64,000 bases of DNA, from the NCBI GenBank assembly GCA_019638675.1, contig JAHBTE010000001.1, forward strand, positions 2,264,605-2,328,604, given 5' to 3'. Both the position numbers and the translations under genes were made by a program. The notes under the pieces are model-generated. The model ran no database searches and had not been told where the DNA came from. It saw nothing but the letters and a program-made list of their open reading frames with translations. The first letter of the stretch is position 1, and the number at the start of each line of letters is the position of its first letter. Shown here in pieces: positions 27,066 through 35,436 of the stretch. The stretch comes from Fimbriimonadaceae bacterium. GTDB taxonomy: Bacteria; Armatimonadota; Fimbriimonadia; Fimbriimonadales; Fimbriimonadaceae.

Positions 27066-27620
27066 ATGGGATACTTAGTCGGCGCATTCGTCATTTTGGT
27101 CATCGGCGTGATTTGGTTCATTGCCATGTACAACCGCCTCGTTGCTTCACGTCAACTCACCATGAATGCTTGGTCGCAGATTGACGTTCAAACTAAACGA
27201 CGCTACGACTTGATTCCTAACCTCGTTGAAACCGTTAAAGGAATGATGGCGCACGAAAAAGACACCTTGGAGCGGGTGATCGCGGCCAGAAACCAAGCGG
27301 TCGGGGCGCATGGGGTTGCCGAAAAAGGTCGCGCAGAAGGCGTACTAACCGCCGCACTTGGCGGATTTTTTGGGTTAGTCGAAAACTATCCCGACTTAAA
27401 AGCAAATACGAATATGCTGGAGTTACAGGAAGAACTCCGTGAAACGGAGTCGAAAATCACGTTCGCCCGCCAGTACTACAACGACGTGGTGACGAGCTAC
27501 AACACAATGCTTGAAACTTTCCCGAGTAGCTTAGTGGCAGGCGTTGGCTCGTTCAAATCGCGCGAGCTTTTTGAAATCGAAAATCCCGCCGAACGAGAAG
27601 CCGTTAAAGTTCAGTTTTAA
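27066..27620 (+). CDS. lemA: LemA family protein
   Basis: A 184-residue protein with an N-terminal transmembrane helix (residues 4-22) followed by the long LemA coiled coil, recognised by MNAWSQIDVQTKRRYDLIPNLVETV and ARQYYNDVVTSYN. LemA proteins are membrane-anchored helical proteins of unclear function that usually sit beside a TPM-domain or HtpX protein; neither is present here, so this copy is solitary. Its stop codon overlaps the stop of a small minus-strand gene. Confidence 0.92.
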   Translation: MGYLVGAFVILVIGVIWFIAMYNRLVASRQLTMNAWSQIDVQTKRRYDLIPNLVETVKGMMAHEKDTLERVIAARNQAVGAHGVAEKGRAEGVLTAALGGFFGLVENYPDLKANTNMLELQEELRETESKITFARQYYNDVVTSYNTMLETFPSSLVAGVGSFKSRELFEIENPAEREAVKVQF

Positions 27621-27760
27621 GCCGCGCGCCGCATTTCGTCTGAATCTACTCCTGATTCCAAGAGCGTTAGTTCAAACTGAGGCTTTGCAGTTTTCGCGGC
27701 CACCGTATAGAACGCGGCTGCGCTGATAATGTAGAGTGCGCCGATTGCAAACCAGATCAT
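27617..27760 (-). CDS. 47-residue single-helix membrane protein
   Basis: A short frame that begins MIWFAIGALYIISAA and ends DEMRRAA. It has one hydrophobic helix (residues 2-21) followed by a charged tail, a good small-membrane-protein profile. It starts with ATG at 27760 and its stop overlaps the convergent lemA stop by 3 bases. It is 55 bases after the araC stop on the same strand and could be the last gene of that operon. No family is known to me. Confidence 0.5.
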   Translation of the reverse strand: MIWFAIGALYIISAAAFYTVAAKTAKPQFELTLLESGVDSDEMRRAA

Positions 27761-27815
27761 TACTGATGATGTTCGGCTGCTTTTGAAATCTAATTACCCC
27801 GCAAGTGTGCGAGAA

Positions 27816-29030
27816 CTAGATTCTTGCTTTTTCTGCGCCTTGGCGCAAGGTGCTCGGCGATATTCCGAACCGTTGCAAAAATGCCCGACTGAAGTGAGCT
27901 GAACTCACAAATCCCATGCCGGATGAAATTTCTTGAATTGGCAAATCGCTTGCAATAATCTGTTGACGAGCTTTTTCTAACCGCAAATGCAGAACGTACT
28001 TATGAAATGGTTCGCCTGTGCGCTCGCGGAACAAGTGCCGGAAGTGGCTGGTGCTCATTCCCACTCGACCAGCGATATCATCATCGCGGACTGATTTTGC
28101 GAAATTCGATTCAATCATCCGCAGAGCCTTTTCAATAGCCGCTTGGCTTGGCGAGCGATCGGAACTCATCACGTCCATCGTGAGGAATTCGAATAGGCTG
28201 GTCGCAACTTCGCAGATTTCTTCCCTGGTTGAGATTTGGTCAAGCTTTCGTGCGGCGTCCAGTTGGAATCTGTGGAGTTTGCGTTCCACTCCAAAATCGA
28301 GCAAAGCCGCGCTCAGAACCGCAAGAAAAGTCAGCACGGAGCCTTTTGCCTCGTCCAGTTCCTTACTGATCAGAATTCCTTCTTTAAGCTGAGCTAAGGC
28401 TTGTTCAAGTTTTGGCCAATCGCGCAATCGAACCAAAGAACCGATTTCGCCCAAAGAAATCTTATCGCCATAACCCCGGAACGGGCAAACTGCTTTGCTT
28501 TCTGTTTCAAATTCTGCTTCAAAGATCACAAAACTTGCGGGAGTTCCAAGGTCACGGAATTCGATAGAAGCAATCGGCAATTGGTGACCAAGATCAATAG
28601 TCAGTTCATCAACCCGGCACGGAGTACCTTCCACATCAACTGTGCCAACAGAAAGCAAACGTGAACCGTCACCATTCATTCGGTCGAGGCTTACACCGTC
28701 GGTTGCATCACCATAATGGCGACCGTTGATGAGAGTGAAGTTAGAGAGTACCGAGCCATCGCTGCCAAGAAAATTAAGCGATGCCCCGATCGCCCCCACT
28801 GGCTCATGGCTGAGTTGAGCGTACAAGGCAAAGATGCCCCGCAAAACGACTTTAGAGACCCTTTGCGCGCCTTCTGGTACTTGAATCACTAATCTCTGCG
28901 GAAATGCACGAGCAGGGTGTAATCGTGCCCCACCGCCATGACTTTGCCAGCCAGAAACAGAGGCACCATTCTTCACCCATCGCGGAGCAATGGGTGAAGA
29001 ATTAATCTTGCCGGGCAGAAGAACGGACAC
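27816..29030 (-). CDS. AraC-family transcriptional regulator with an unusual N-terminal domain
   Basis: A 404-residue regulator. The C-terminal 100 residues form the two helix-turn-helix units of AraC/XylS proteins (MSTSHFRHLFRERTGEPFHK and ISSGMGFVSSAHFSRAFLQR). The N-terminal 190 residues look like a beta-sandwich of the NPCBM/galactose-binding kind (IDLGHQLPIASIEFRDLG), joined by a helical linker; this is not the usual AraC cupin. It starts 5 bases after the stop of the peptide-binding lipoprotein gene, so it may regulate that transporter, perhaps sensing a sugar. Starts at GTG. Confidence 0.85.
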   Translation of the reverse strand: MSVLLPGKINSSPIAPRWVKNGASVSGWQSHGGGARLHPARAFPQRLVIQVPEGAQRVSKVVLRGIFALYAQLSHEPVGAIGASLNFLGSDGSVLSNFTLINGRHYGDATDGVSLDRMNGDGSRLLSVGTVDVEGTPCRVDELTIDLGHQLPIASIEFRDLGTPASFVIFEAEFETESKAVCPFRGYGDKISLGEIGSLVRLRDWPKLEQALAQLKEGILISKELDEAKGSVLTFLAVLSAALLDFGVERKLHRFQLDAARKLDQISTREEICEVATSLFEFLTMDVMSSDRSPSQAAIEKALRMIESNFAKSVRDDDIAGRVGMSTSHFRHLFRERTGEPFHKYVLHLRLEKARQQIIASDLPIQEISSGMGFVSSAHFSRAFLQRFGISPSTLRQGAEKARI

Positions 29031-29035
29031 TAGCT

Positions 29036-30655
29036 TTACTTTTCGCGGCTAACCGAAGTTGTTGTGTGCGGCAGGTGACCGAATAGCGATTCTCGCATTC
29101 CCGTCACGCCCTTGCGATGGAGCTCAATATCCTTTTGGAAGTAGAGAGGGATCCACGCAACGTCTTGAAGAGCCACGTCTTCTGCTTCCTGGTAAAGCGG
29201 AATTCGCTCATCCATGTCCACTAGCTTGTCAGCCTTTGAAGTGAGCATGTCGAACTCAGGGCTAGAGTAGTAGAACTTATTTTCCGGCCCGTTGGTTGCC
29301 AGCATGTGACTCAGGAAGTTTTGAGGATCAAGGTAATCGGCCGCCCATCGCATGTGATAGAACACCTGCTCCTTGTTGTTGTAGACCTCAAGATACTTTT
29401 GCCATTCCATCGGAAGCACCCGGACTTCAACACCGAGGTTCTTTTTGATCTGGCCAGCAACTGCTTCCGCTACGGTTTTGATGTCTGGATAACCTTCGCG
29501 GTGGGTGAGCTCAAGCGCAGGCATACCTTTTCCACCTGGGTAACCAGCTTCAGCCAGTAGCTTCTTAGCCGCTTCTGGGTTGTAATCGTAGCCTTTGCCC
29601 TTTTCGCGATGCCCTGGCACGCCTGGAGGGACGATTGTGAAAGCAGGCGTGTTGACTCCACCTAGCAGGTCGTTGACGATGGAATCTCGATCAATTGCCA
29701 TCGCAAAAGCTTGTCGCACCCGCTTATCACCAAACGGTTTGTAGATTTTTTGGTTCATCCCGACGTACCAAATGGATGGTCGTTGGAAGTACTTCACCAA
29801 ATCCTTCAAAGCAGGGTCTTCGAGGACGCCTTTCAAATCTTGGCGCTGAAGTTGGATCACGTCCAATTCGCCGTTCTTGAATTTTGTCAAACGAGTGTCA
29901 GCGTTGAGAATGACTGGTCGTTCAATTCGTGTGAGTTTTGGCTTACCTCCCCAATAATCTGGGTTAGCTTCTAAGATGGCAAGTTGCTTGTCATCGAAGC
30001 GAGCCATTTTGTAAGGGCCGGTTCCGACCATTTCTTCAGCTTTGTTGATTTCGCGATCAGAAGGAACCGATTCCTTTGGCAGGATTGCGGAAACGAGGTA
30101 AGTGAGCTTTCCAAGGAAGTAAGGAGTCGGCTGTTTGAGCTTGAATTTGACGGTCATGTCGTCAACAACTTCGATTCCCGGCACGGAATCAGTCGTGCCG
30201 GCTCGCATTTCGCTCAACCCAATTATATCGCTGAGGTAAGCATCAACGGTTTGAGATTTCAAACCTGCATTGCAAGCACGTTCGATGCTCCACTTCACGT
30301 CTTCGGCTTTTACTTCGCGGCCGTTGTGGAACTTCACGCCTGGGCGGATTTTGAACGTCACTTCGGTGGCATCGTCGGAAAACTCCCAACTTTCAGCAAC
30401 AAGACCAACAACATTGTTGTTTTCGTCCCAGCCAACCAAACCTTCGTAAACCTGCTGGAGCATGTCTAGCGTGTCGCCATCTTGGACAACCGCCGAATCA
30501 AGGCTAGTGGGGTTGTTAGGAATCGCATACCGCAAAACATTTTCTTCTGCTTTGCCGCCACGTTCGCTGAAGTTGCCGGGGCTACAGCCGTTGAGGACTG
30601 CTAACGCCGAAAATGCTATGGCAATAACTGCCGTTGAGAGAAAACTCACCCGCAT
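29036..30655 (-). CDS. Peptide/oligopeptide ABC transporter substrate-binding lipoprotein (SBP_bac_5)
   Basis: A 539-residue extracytoplasmic binding protein of the DppA/OppA family. A signal peptide with lipobox LNGC puts the lipid-anchored cysteine near residue 24. Family landmarks include the signature region VTFKIRPGVKFHNGREVKAEDV and GTGPYKMARFDDKQ. No permease or ATPase genes are adjacent, only the AraC regulator 5 bases downstream. The start has TAAAAT 7 bases upstream (leaderless candidate). The ligand (peptide, nickel or oligosaccharide) cannot be told. Confidence 0.93.
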   Translation of the reverse strand: MRVSFLSTAVIAIAFSALAVLNGCSPGNFSERGGKAEENVLRYAIPNNPTSLDSAVVQDGDTLDMLQQVYEGLVGWDENNNVVGLVAESWEFSDDATEVTFKIRPGVKFHNGREVKAEDVKWSIERACNAGLKSQTVDAYLSDIIGLSEMRAGTTDSVPGIEVVDDMTVKFKLKQPTPYFLGKLTYLVSAILPKESVPSDREINKAEEMVGTGPYKMARFDDKQLAILEANPDYWGGKPKLTRIERPVILNADTRLTKFKNGELDVIQLQRQDLKGVLEDPALKDLVKYFQRPSIWYVGMNQKIYKPFGDKRVRQAFAMAIDRDSIVNDLLGGVNTPAFTIVPPGVPGHREKGKGYDYNPEAAKKLLAEAGYPGGKGMPALELTHREGYPDIKTVAEAVAGQIKKNLGVEVRVLPMEWQKYLEVYNNKEQVFYHMRWAADYLDPQNFLSHMLATNGPENKFYYSSPEFDMLTSKADKLVDMDERIPLYQEAEDVALQDVAWIPLYFQKDIELHRKGVTGMRESLFGHLPHTTTSVSREK

Positions 30656-30668
30656 GTTAACTATTTTA
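30653..30668 (-). promoter_or_regulatory. Leaderless promoter candidate for the substrate-binding lipoprotein
   Basis: TAAAAT (complement of 30663-30668), 7 bases, then the ATG at 30655. It overlaps the end of recO (stop at 30670). Confidence 0.5.
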
Positions 30669-30669
30669 C

Positions 30670-31422
30670 TCAGGGTGTGAGTGAACTGGTAGCCGCGCCG
30701 TCATTTCGAGCCTCTTGAATCAATCGCCCCAGGGCCACCATGCGCTTATCTGCATGGTATTCCATGATTTCTTTTAGGAGGTACGCAGTCTCAACTGCTC
30801 TTCTAAACTTAGGTGGAGGTTCATCAACTTCAGATAGTTTGCTTAAGCCTAAGAGAACCTCGATATCTACCCAAATGACTTGGCCGCCTATCGTGTCAGC
30901 GTCATCAACTGGGCCACCAACTGCAAGATCGAACGGAACTGGTGTTTTAGTAAGCTTTTCACCCGTTGTCATGCAGATCAACCATTCTGGGGCAAGACCT
31001 TCTTCTTGCAAAAGCTTATTGAGTCCCCATACCAAAACGGGCCAAATATCTTCAGCGGACTCTAATCCTCGCATGACTTGAACCGAGAGTTCAAATATTT
31101 CTGGGGCAGGAGCTCCGAACGGAACAAAACTGCGGATCGTATCGCACCAAGCAATTCCCGCCATCATGCTTTCGTAATTAGTGCGAAGACCAGGAAAGCT
31201 GGTGATTGGGGCGCAGTGCTTCAAAAAACTTCGATGCCGACCCGCTTCCCAGGTGAACTTAGCGTAAACCATAAGCTCGCTCGCACCTGCGAGGCGGCTT
31301 CCCCCTTTTCGGGAGCCTTTAGCAACGACATCCACCAATCCTAGGGTATCGGATAAAAGAATCAGACGCCGATCATTTTCACCGGCGTCTGAACGATGCA
31401 CTACAAGTGCGGGAGCAGTTAT
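30670..31422 (-). CDS. recO: DNA repair protein RecO
   Basis: A RecO homologue. The N-terminal OB-fold signature VVHRSDAGENDRRLILLSD and AKGSRKGG are followed by a helical domain. RecO loads RecA on single-stranded DNA with RecF and RecR. The first strand of the OB fold (TAPALVVHRS) lies upstream of the only ordinary start, a GTG at 31401, and no ATG, GTG or TTG exists upstream in frame as far as I read (to 31440). An ATA at 31422 sits where the start should be, so I give that as the likely end; the GTG at 31401 is the conservative option. The Cys4 zinc site of many RecO proteins is absent. Confidence 0.8.
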   Translation of the reverse strand: MTAPALVVHRSDAGENDRRLILLSDTLGLVDVVAKGSRKGGSRLAGASELMVYAKFTWEAGRHRSFLKHCAPITSFPGLRTNYESMMAGIAWCDTIRSFVPFGAPAPEIFELSVQVMRGLESAEDIWPVLVWGLNKLLQEEGLAPEWLICMTTGEKLTKTPVPFDLAVGGPVDDADTIGGQVIWVDIEVLLGLSKLSEVDEPPPKFRRAVETAYLLKEIMEYHADKRMVALGRLIQEARNDGAATSSLTP

Positions 31423-31435
31423 CTCTGCCGTGGCT

Positions 31436-32221
31436 TTACACCCTCTGCGTGAGGGTTTGCACCCACTCGTTCACGATAAAGCTCATTCGGTCGATAACCA
31501 ACGCAAACCGTGCCATAACCGTGCTTCCGAAGATTGCACCGAAACCAACCATCAGCATCCAGCGGCCAAGCTTGTTCACGCCAAGCATGAACTTGTTCTT
31601 AAGTTCAAAGCTGAATATGAAGTAGCTAAACGCAGAGATAAACGTGACAACAAAGATCAAGTTCGTCAACGCTTGGGTTGGGTAGAGGTTGTTGGCTAAC
31701 TGTTGCTGAACACTGGCAAGTTGAGCTGGATCAGCAATGGTTTGCACCTGACCGTTAGCAACCTCAAGAGTTGATGGTCGCGACATTGGTGAAAATGTCG
31801 TCGGAATCACCGGCTGCATTGAGCTATAGACCTGCGGACCCCACGTTTGCCACCAAACTTGAACCTGTTGACCAGACCACAACCCGAGGATGATTCCGAT
31901 TGGAATCTTGCTCATCCAGTTATGTTTTTTGCTGAACACCATGTAGCCCATGATCCCAATCGGGAGCAGAGCCGCCCAAATCCAGTGACCGGGGGTAGCA
32001 GGAGCGGTTGGAGTCGCTGCCATACCAAAGGTGTACACCCACCAGTCGGTATAAAGGGTGTCCTTCCAAGCGGCAACCACGCCGTACCCAGCTGCGAGTC
32101 CAAGGAACAAGTGCTCCCAGAATCGGTAGAACTTGGTTTCCTTGTACAGCACGCTGTAAAGGCCAATGGTGGCTAAAACCCCAGCCGAGATTTTAATGAT
32201 CGCAAATGTCTGCGGATTCAT
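31436..32221 (-). CDS. Multi-pass membrane protein, last of the six-gene unknown operon
   Basis: A 261-residue integral membrane protein with about six hydrophobic segments (roughly 9-25, 35-51, 81-98, 103-120, 183-203 and 215-240) and a polar extracytoplasmic loop between the fourth and fifth (residues 125-180). The start overlaps the previous stop by one base (TAATG). I do not recognise a family. It is followed after a short gap by recO. Its place at the end of an overlapping run suggests a membrane subunit of one complex. Confidence 0.85.
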   Translation of the reverse strand: MNPQTFAIIKISAGVLATIGLYSVLYKETKFYRFWEHLFLGLAAGYGVVAAWKDTLYTDWWVYTFGMAATPTAPATPGHWIWAALLPIGIMGYMVFSKKHNWMSKIPIGIILGLWSGQQVQVWWQTWGPQVYSSMQPVIPTTFSPMSRPSTLEVANGQVQTIADPAQLASVQQQLANNLYPTQALTNLIFVVTFISAFSYFIFSFELKNKFMLGVNKLGRWMLMVGFGAIFGSTVMARFALVIDRMSFIVNEWVQTLTQRV

Positions 32222-33174
32222 TATTCACCCCCCTTGCGAGTCGCTCTTCGGCTCATAAACATTCCAACGTTTCCGAGAATGACGGCGAGTATGAGGAGCA
32301 CAAGCGCAACGTGTAGTGTTCCGTAGTATTGATTTCCACGGGCAAATGTTTTGCCTTCTGCAACTTTGTCAACGCTCGAAGTCTTGGCCCAAGTTACTTT
32401 CGGCCGCTCGTCTCCATTAGAGATGTTGATTCCGTTCGCCATGAGGTACTCGGTGTCGTAAACGCCTTTCAATCCAATGGCAATTCCCTTGACTTGACCA
32501 GATTGATAGAACGGCAGAACGCCAGGGCCTGTAACCCCGGTGACCATTGCCGTGATCGGTACCTTGTTGGCAAGTCGCTGAATAGCGATATCAATTGATG
32601 CAGAAGCGGTGACGACAACCATCATCTTGCAGTCGCCAATCTTTCTAATGTCTTTCAATACATCGGTCTTGAAGATGTCAACTTCCCCGCCTTCTGGAAC
32701 CTTTGAAGTTCGGTTTGCCCAAGCTTGACGGAGGTCGGTTCCCATGTTGGTGTTGGTTGCCTCTGCGTTTGCAAAGTAACCAAGGTCAAGGTAATCCTTG
32801 CCAACTTGGTAAACGTAGAGCCCTTCAGCTTTCCGTTCAGCATTGATACGTGTGATAACCGTTCGCGCAACTTGCGGAGCGACTGGGTCAGCGGCTGAGT
32901 AGAACACAAACTTGAGTTTTTGGCTCATTAGCAGACGCATGAGGTTTTCGAAGTGCCCCATGCTTTCGCCGCGTGTACTATTCGTCCAGTCTGTTTGGAC
33001 AAGCACGGTACTACCTTCGGGAATCGCCATGACAGTTGCGTAAAAGTCTTTACTGCTTGGATCAGGCTCAACCGGAATCTTAACGGGGATGAATAATCCC
33101 GTACAAACGAACACGACCAGAATCACATAAAGAATGCGACGGTCTACTTTTTGCATCTTGTCCCAGAATGTCAC
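32221..33174 (-). CDS. Membrane-anchored alpha/beta protein of the six-gene unknown operon
   Basis: A 317-residue protein with hydrophobic helices at both ends (about residues 13-32 and 287-306). The intervening 250 residues alternate predicted strands and helices like a Rossmann-type domain (KLKFVFYSAADPVAPQVAR, KMMVVVTASASIDIAIQRL), presumably outside the cytoplasm. It begins at GTG, overlapping the upstream stop, with a strong AAGGAGG site 9 bases before it. I know no family for it. Its layout resembles a tethered solute-binding or sensor module. Confidence 0.85.
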   Translation of the reverse strand: MTFWDKMQKVDRRILYVILVVFVCTGLFIPVKIPVEPDPSSKDFYATVMAIPEGSTVLVQTDWTNSTRGESMGHFENLMRLLMSQKLKFVFYSAADPVAPQVARTVITRINAERKAEGLYVYQVGKDYLDLGYFANAEATNTNMGTDLRQAWANRTSKVPEGGEVDIFKTDVLKDIRKIGDCKMMVVVTASASIDIAIQRLANKVPITAMVTGVTGPGVLPFYQSGQVKGIAIGLKGVYDTEYLMANGINISNGDERPKVTWAKTSSVDKVAEGKTFARGNQYYGTLHVALVLLILAVILGNVGMFMSRRATRKGGE

Positions 33175-34097
33175 GACGATACTCCTCCTTTTTCTAATCC
33201 GAGCCAGAGCCGCAAGCCCATGGCAAGTGCGCCTAAGAAGACTCCAAAGTCAATTGCACGGATTGCAGGAATCTGCATTGTGCTTCGTAGCCAGTCGGCC
33301 ATTACGTTGAGCTTAAAGTTCATGAAGAACGGATTACCAGTCTGTACGACCAAGCTTTCTATGCCAGTTCCCCAAGCGTAAGTCAATGCCCCCATCAGGT
33401 TCAGCATCAGGATGAGAGCTGACGCCATCATAACCGTTGCTTCTACACTGCGGATGCGGAATGCTCGGTAGGCGGCAGATAGAATGAAGAACGCGATCAT
33501 GGAGAACATCGCGGAGTCCATCTGCTGGTACATCCCTTCAAACATCAAGTCGTTTGCGTATTGGAAGAATCCCCAGTTGCTTGGTTCGTTCAGCAATCCG
33601 TTGTCATCCATGAACTTGCGTTGTCGCCAGTCCATAAATCCGACAGTGGTCATCAACGCAAAGCAAACCAATAGAACTGTGCTGAATCCCCAGTTTTCCG
33701 ACTTGCGACGGACTTTAGTGATGTGAACTCGGACGAGTGAGAAGATTCCGACCCCGAGCAGAAACGCTTGAAGAACGTTTGTAATCTTCCCGACCGGGTC
33801 AATCGCCTGGTTAATCGTAAACCCGATTTGCTCCGACAGGTTCCGCGGAACGTCGTTCTGCAAATCAGCCCCAATGGGTTTTGGCCAGAGATAAGCCAAA
33901 ACGTAAGGCAAACCAGCTAAAAACGTGAATCCAACGATGATCCATCGCCGAAGGTTGGATGGTACTTGGGTGAAGGCAAACAGCAGGGCTATCCCGAGCA
34001 AGAGCCCGATAACAACCCAGATCACCAACCCTTGACCGGGAAGTTTTCGCCAAAAGTTTTCTGTATTTTGGGCTAGCAGAAAAATAGTATTGTTCAT
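33171..34097 (-). CDS. Multi-pass membrane protein of the six-gene unknown operon
   Basis: A 308-residue protein with about seven hydrophobic helices (including VIWVVIGLLLGIALLFAF and TVLLVCFALMTTVGFMDW) separated by a basic cytoplasmic loop (VHITKVRRKSE). ATGA overlap with the upstream gene and GTGA overlap with the downstream one indicate translational coupling. No transporter signature is recognisable. It is probably the core membrane component of the complex. Confidence 0.85.
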   Translation of the reverse strand: MNNTIFLLAQNTENFWRKLPGQGLVIWVVIGLLLGIALLFAFTQVPSNLRRWIIVGFTFLAGLPYVLAYLWPKPIGADLQNDVPRNLSEQIGFTINQAIDPVGKITNVLQAFLLGVGIFSLVRVHITKVRRKSENWGFSTVLLVCFALMTTVGFMDWRQRKFMDDNGLLNEPSNWGFFQYANDLMFEGMYQQMDSAMFSMIAFFILSAAYRAFRIRSVEATVMMASALILMLNLMGALTYAWGTGIESLVVQTGNPFFMNFKLNVMADWLRSTMQIPAIRAIDFGVFLGALAMGLRLWLGLEKGGVSS

Positions 34098-35077
34098 TCT
34101 CCACCACCTCCAGTTTCAGCTTCTGGCTCTGCCGGTTTCTTTTCACGTTCAATTGTCACTAATTCTTCTGGAGTGTAAGGGTTAAAGAAGCGATTGACCA
34201 TCGTATCGCTTTTCTTGACCCGTTCCGGAGTAACCGTTCCATCTGGGCCAGCTTCAACTGGAGTCATCGAACTCACGCCTTGGTTGTCGGTTCGGTGTTC
34301 GGTGGTCATTCCAGTCATTTCGTAAGAGCCAAAAAGGGTTCCGAAAATAACCATTCCAGCGATCACGATTTTTGCCCAATCTTGACCGACCAACGATCCA
34401 ACCAGAACCGGTTGTCGTGTGAGATATGCAGATGCGGCATAGAATTCGTCACCAATCAAAACGTAGTCGCAGGCGGCGATAAAGAACGGTGTTTGGGTGG
34501 ACTGGGTTGAACCAGCCACCTGAATCGCGCCAATAGCGTTTGATGTTTCTGCAAAAATCAGCGATTCTGCGTAAAACGCACCAAGCAGGAAGGTCGCCGC
34601 GACTTTTTCGCGGTGGATGATCCCGCTGACCCCGGCCGCAAACGCAAACTGTTGGTCAGAAATAAATTGAACTGTTTCTGGAGTGAACTTATCCCCGACA
34701 CCCTGTTGAGTGTAAACGTCTCGGATGACTTCTTGCGCAACTGCGAAAACCGGAGCATTAGCACAGCAAATGCGAACCGGAGTTGCAAACTGAGCGGCAG
34801 TCTTAGTGACTTGGGCAAAGATGTTAATCGCCTGCACGGAAATCGCATCCAAAACCCCGATACCGGGAACCATCAAAACCGGGCGCCCCATTTCGGTTGC
34901 CCGACCAATTGCATCGTCAATTGCGTTCAAACCCGAAATACGGCGGATAAACAGCGAGTCAGCATTTTTGTTTGCCCGGCGGATATTGACCAGAATAAAC
35001 GTAACCACCATGAGCGTTACGGCTATCCCGATCCAGCCGGTGTCAAGATACTGTTCGCCCTGCAACCAGTTAAACAT
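34094..35077 (-). CDS. DUF6754-like membrane protein of the six-gene unknown operon
   Basis: A 327-residue protein with an N-terminal helix (residues 13-30), an alpha/beta domain starting GLNAIDDAIGRATEMGRPVL and a second hydrophobic helix near residues 236-256, then an acidic, low-complexity tail ending EAETGGGGE. The ..IDDAIGRATEMGRP.L pattern resembles, from memory, the DUF6754 family; this is not verified. The gene shares one base with the preceding stop (TGATG). The likely role is a structural or substrate-facing subunit of the same complex. Confidence 0.8.
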   Translation of the reverse strand: MFNWLQGEQYLDTGWIGIAVTLMVVTFILVNIRRANKNADSLFIRRISGLNAIDDAIGRATEMGRPVLMVPGIGVLDAISVQAINIFAQVTKTAAQFATPVRICCANAPVFAVAQEVIRDVYTQQGVGDKFTPETVQFISDQQFAFAAGVSGIIHREKVAATFLLGAFYAESLIFAETSNAIGAIQVAGSTQSTQTPFFIAACDYVLIGDEFYAASAYLTRQPVLVGSLVGQDWAKIVIAGMVIFGTLFGSYEMTGMTTEHRTDNQGVSSMTPVEAGPDGTVTPERVKKSDTMVNRFFNPYTPEELVTIEREKKPAEPEAETGGGGE

Positions 35078-35436
35078 CAGTTTGATTCCTCGTCATCATT
35101 ACTTGTCACTTCGGAACTATCGTTCCTTAAACTTTTCTGTTCATCAGGCTTGATTGGCTCAGTCGGATCCTCTAGTGAGCGAATCAGCTTTTCAACTGAT
35201 TTCATGTTCCCAAATAGTCGCCCGTAATCTTGCCAATTGCCCAACCCCACCAAAGATCCAAAAAACGGCGTCGTGGCGATCGCTGCATTCCCAGCAATCC
35301 CCGCCAGAGGTTTGTGCATCTCCAGAAAGAAGACGACCGGAACCTCCAGTTTTCGTCGCTTAACTTCGTATGTCAGTTTCGCGATCAACCGATCCTCCTC
35401 TTCAGGAGTGAGTTTCTCTGCCCACGTCGCTTCCAT
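35077..35436 (-). CDS. Small protein with a conserved LEMHKPL motif, six-gene unknown operon
   Basis: A 119-residue protein. A charged N-terminal helix is followed by VPVVFFLEMHKPLAGIAGNA, a moderately hydrophobic stretch that could be a peripheral membrane helix, then a segment ending SVEKLIRSLED and an acidic tail. I chose the ATG at 35436 (GAGGA upstream) rather than the TTG at 35445; both overlap the upstream gene. I do not know a family name. It may be a cytoplasmic adaptor. Confidence 0.7.
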   Translation of the reverse strand: MEATWAEKLTPEEEDRLIAKLTYEVKRRKLEVPVVFFLEMHKPLAGIAGNAAIATTPFFGSLVGLGNWQDYGRLFGNMKSVEKLIRSLEDPTEPIKPDEQKSLRNDSSEVTSNDDEESN

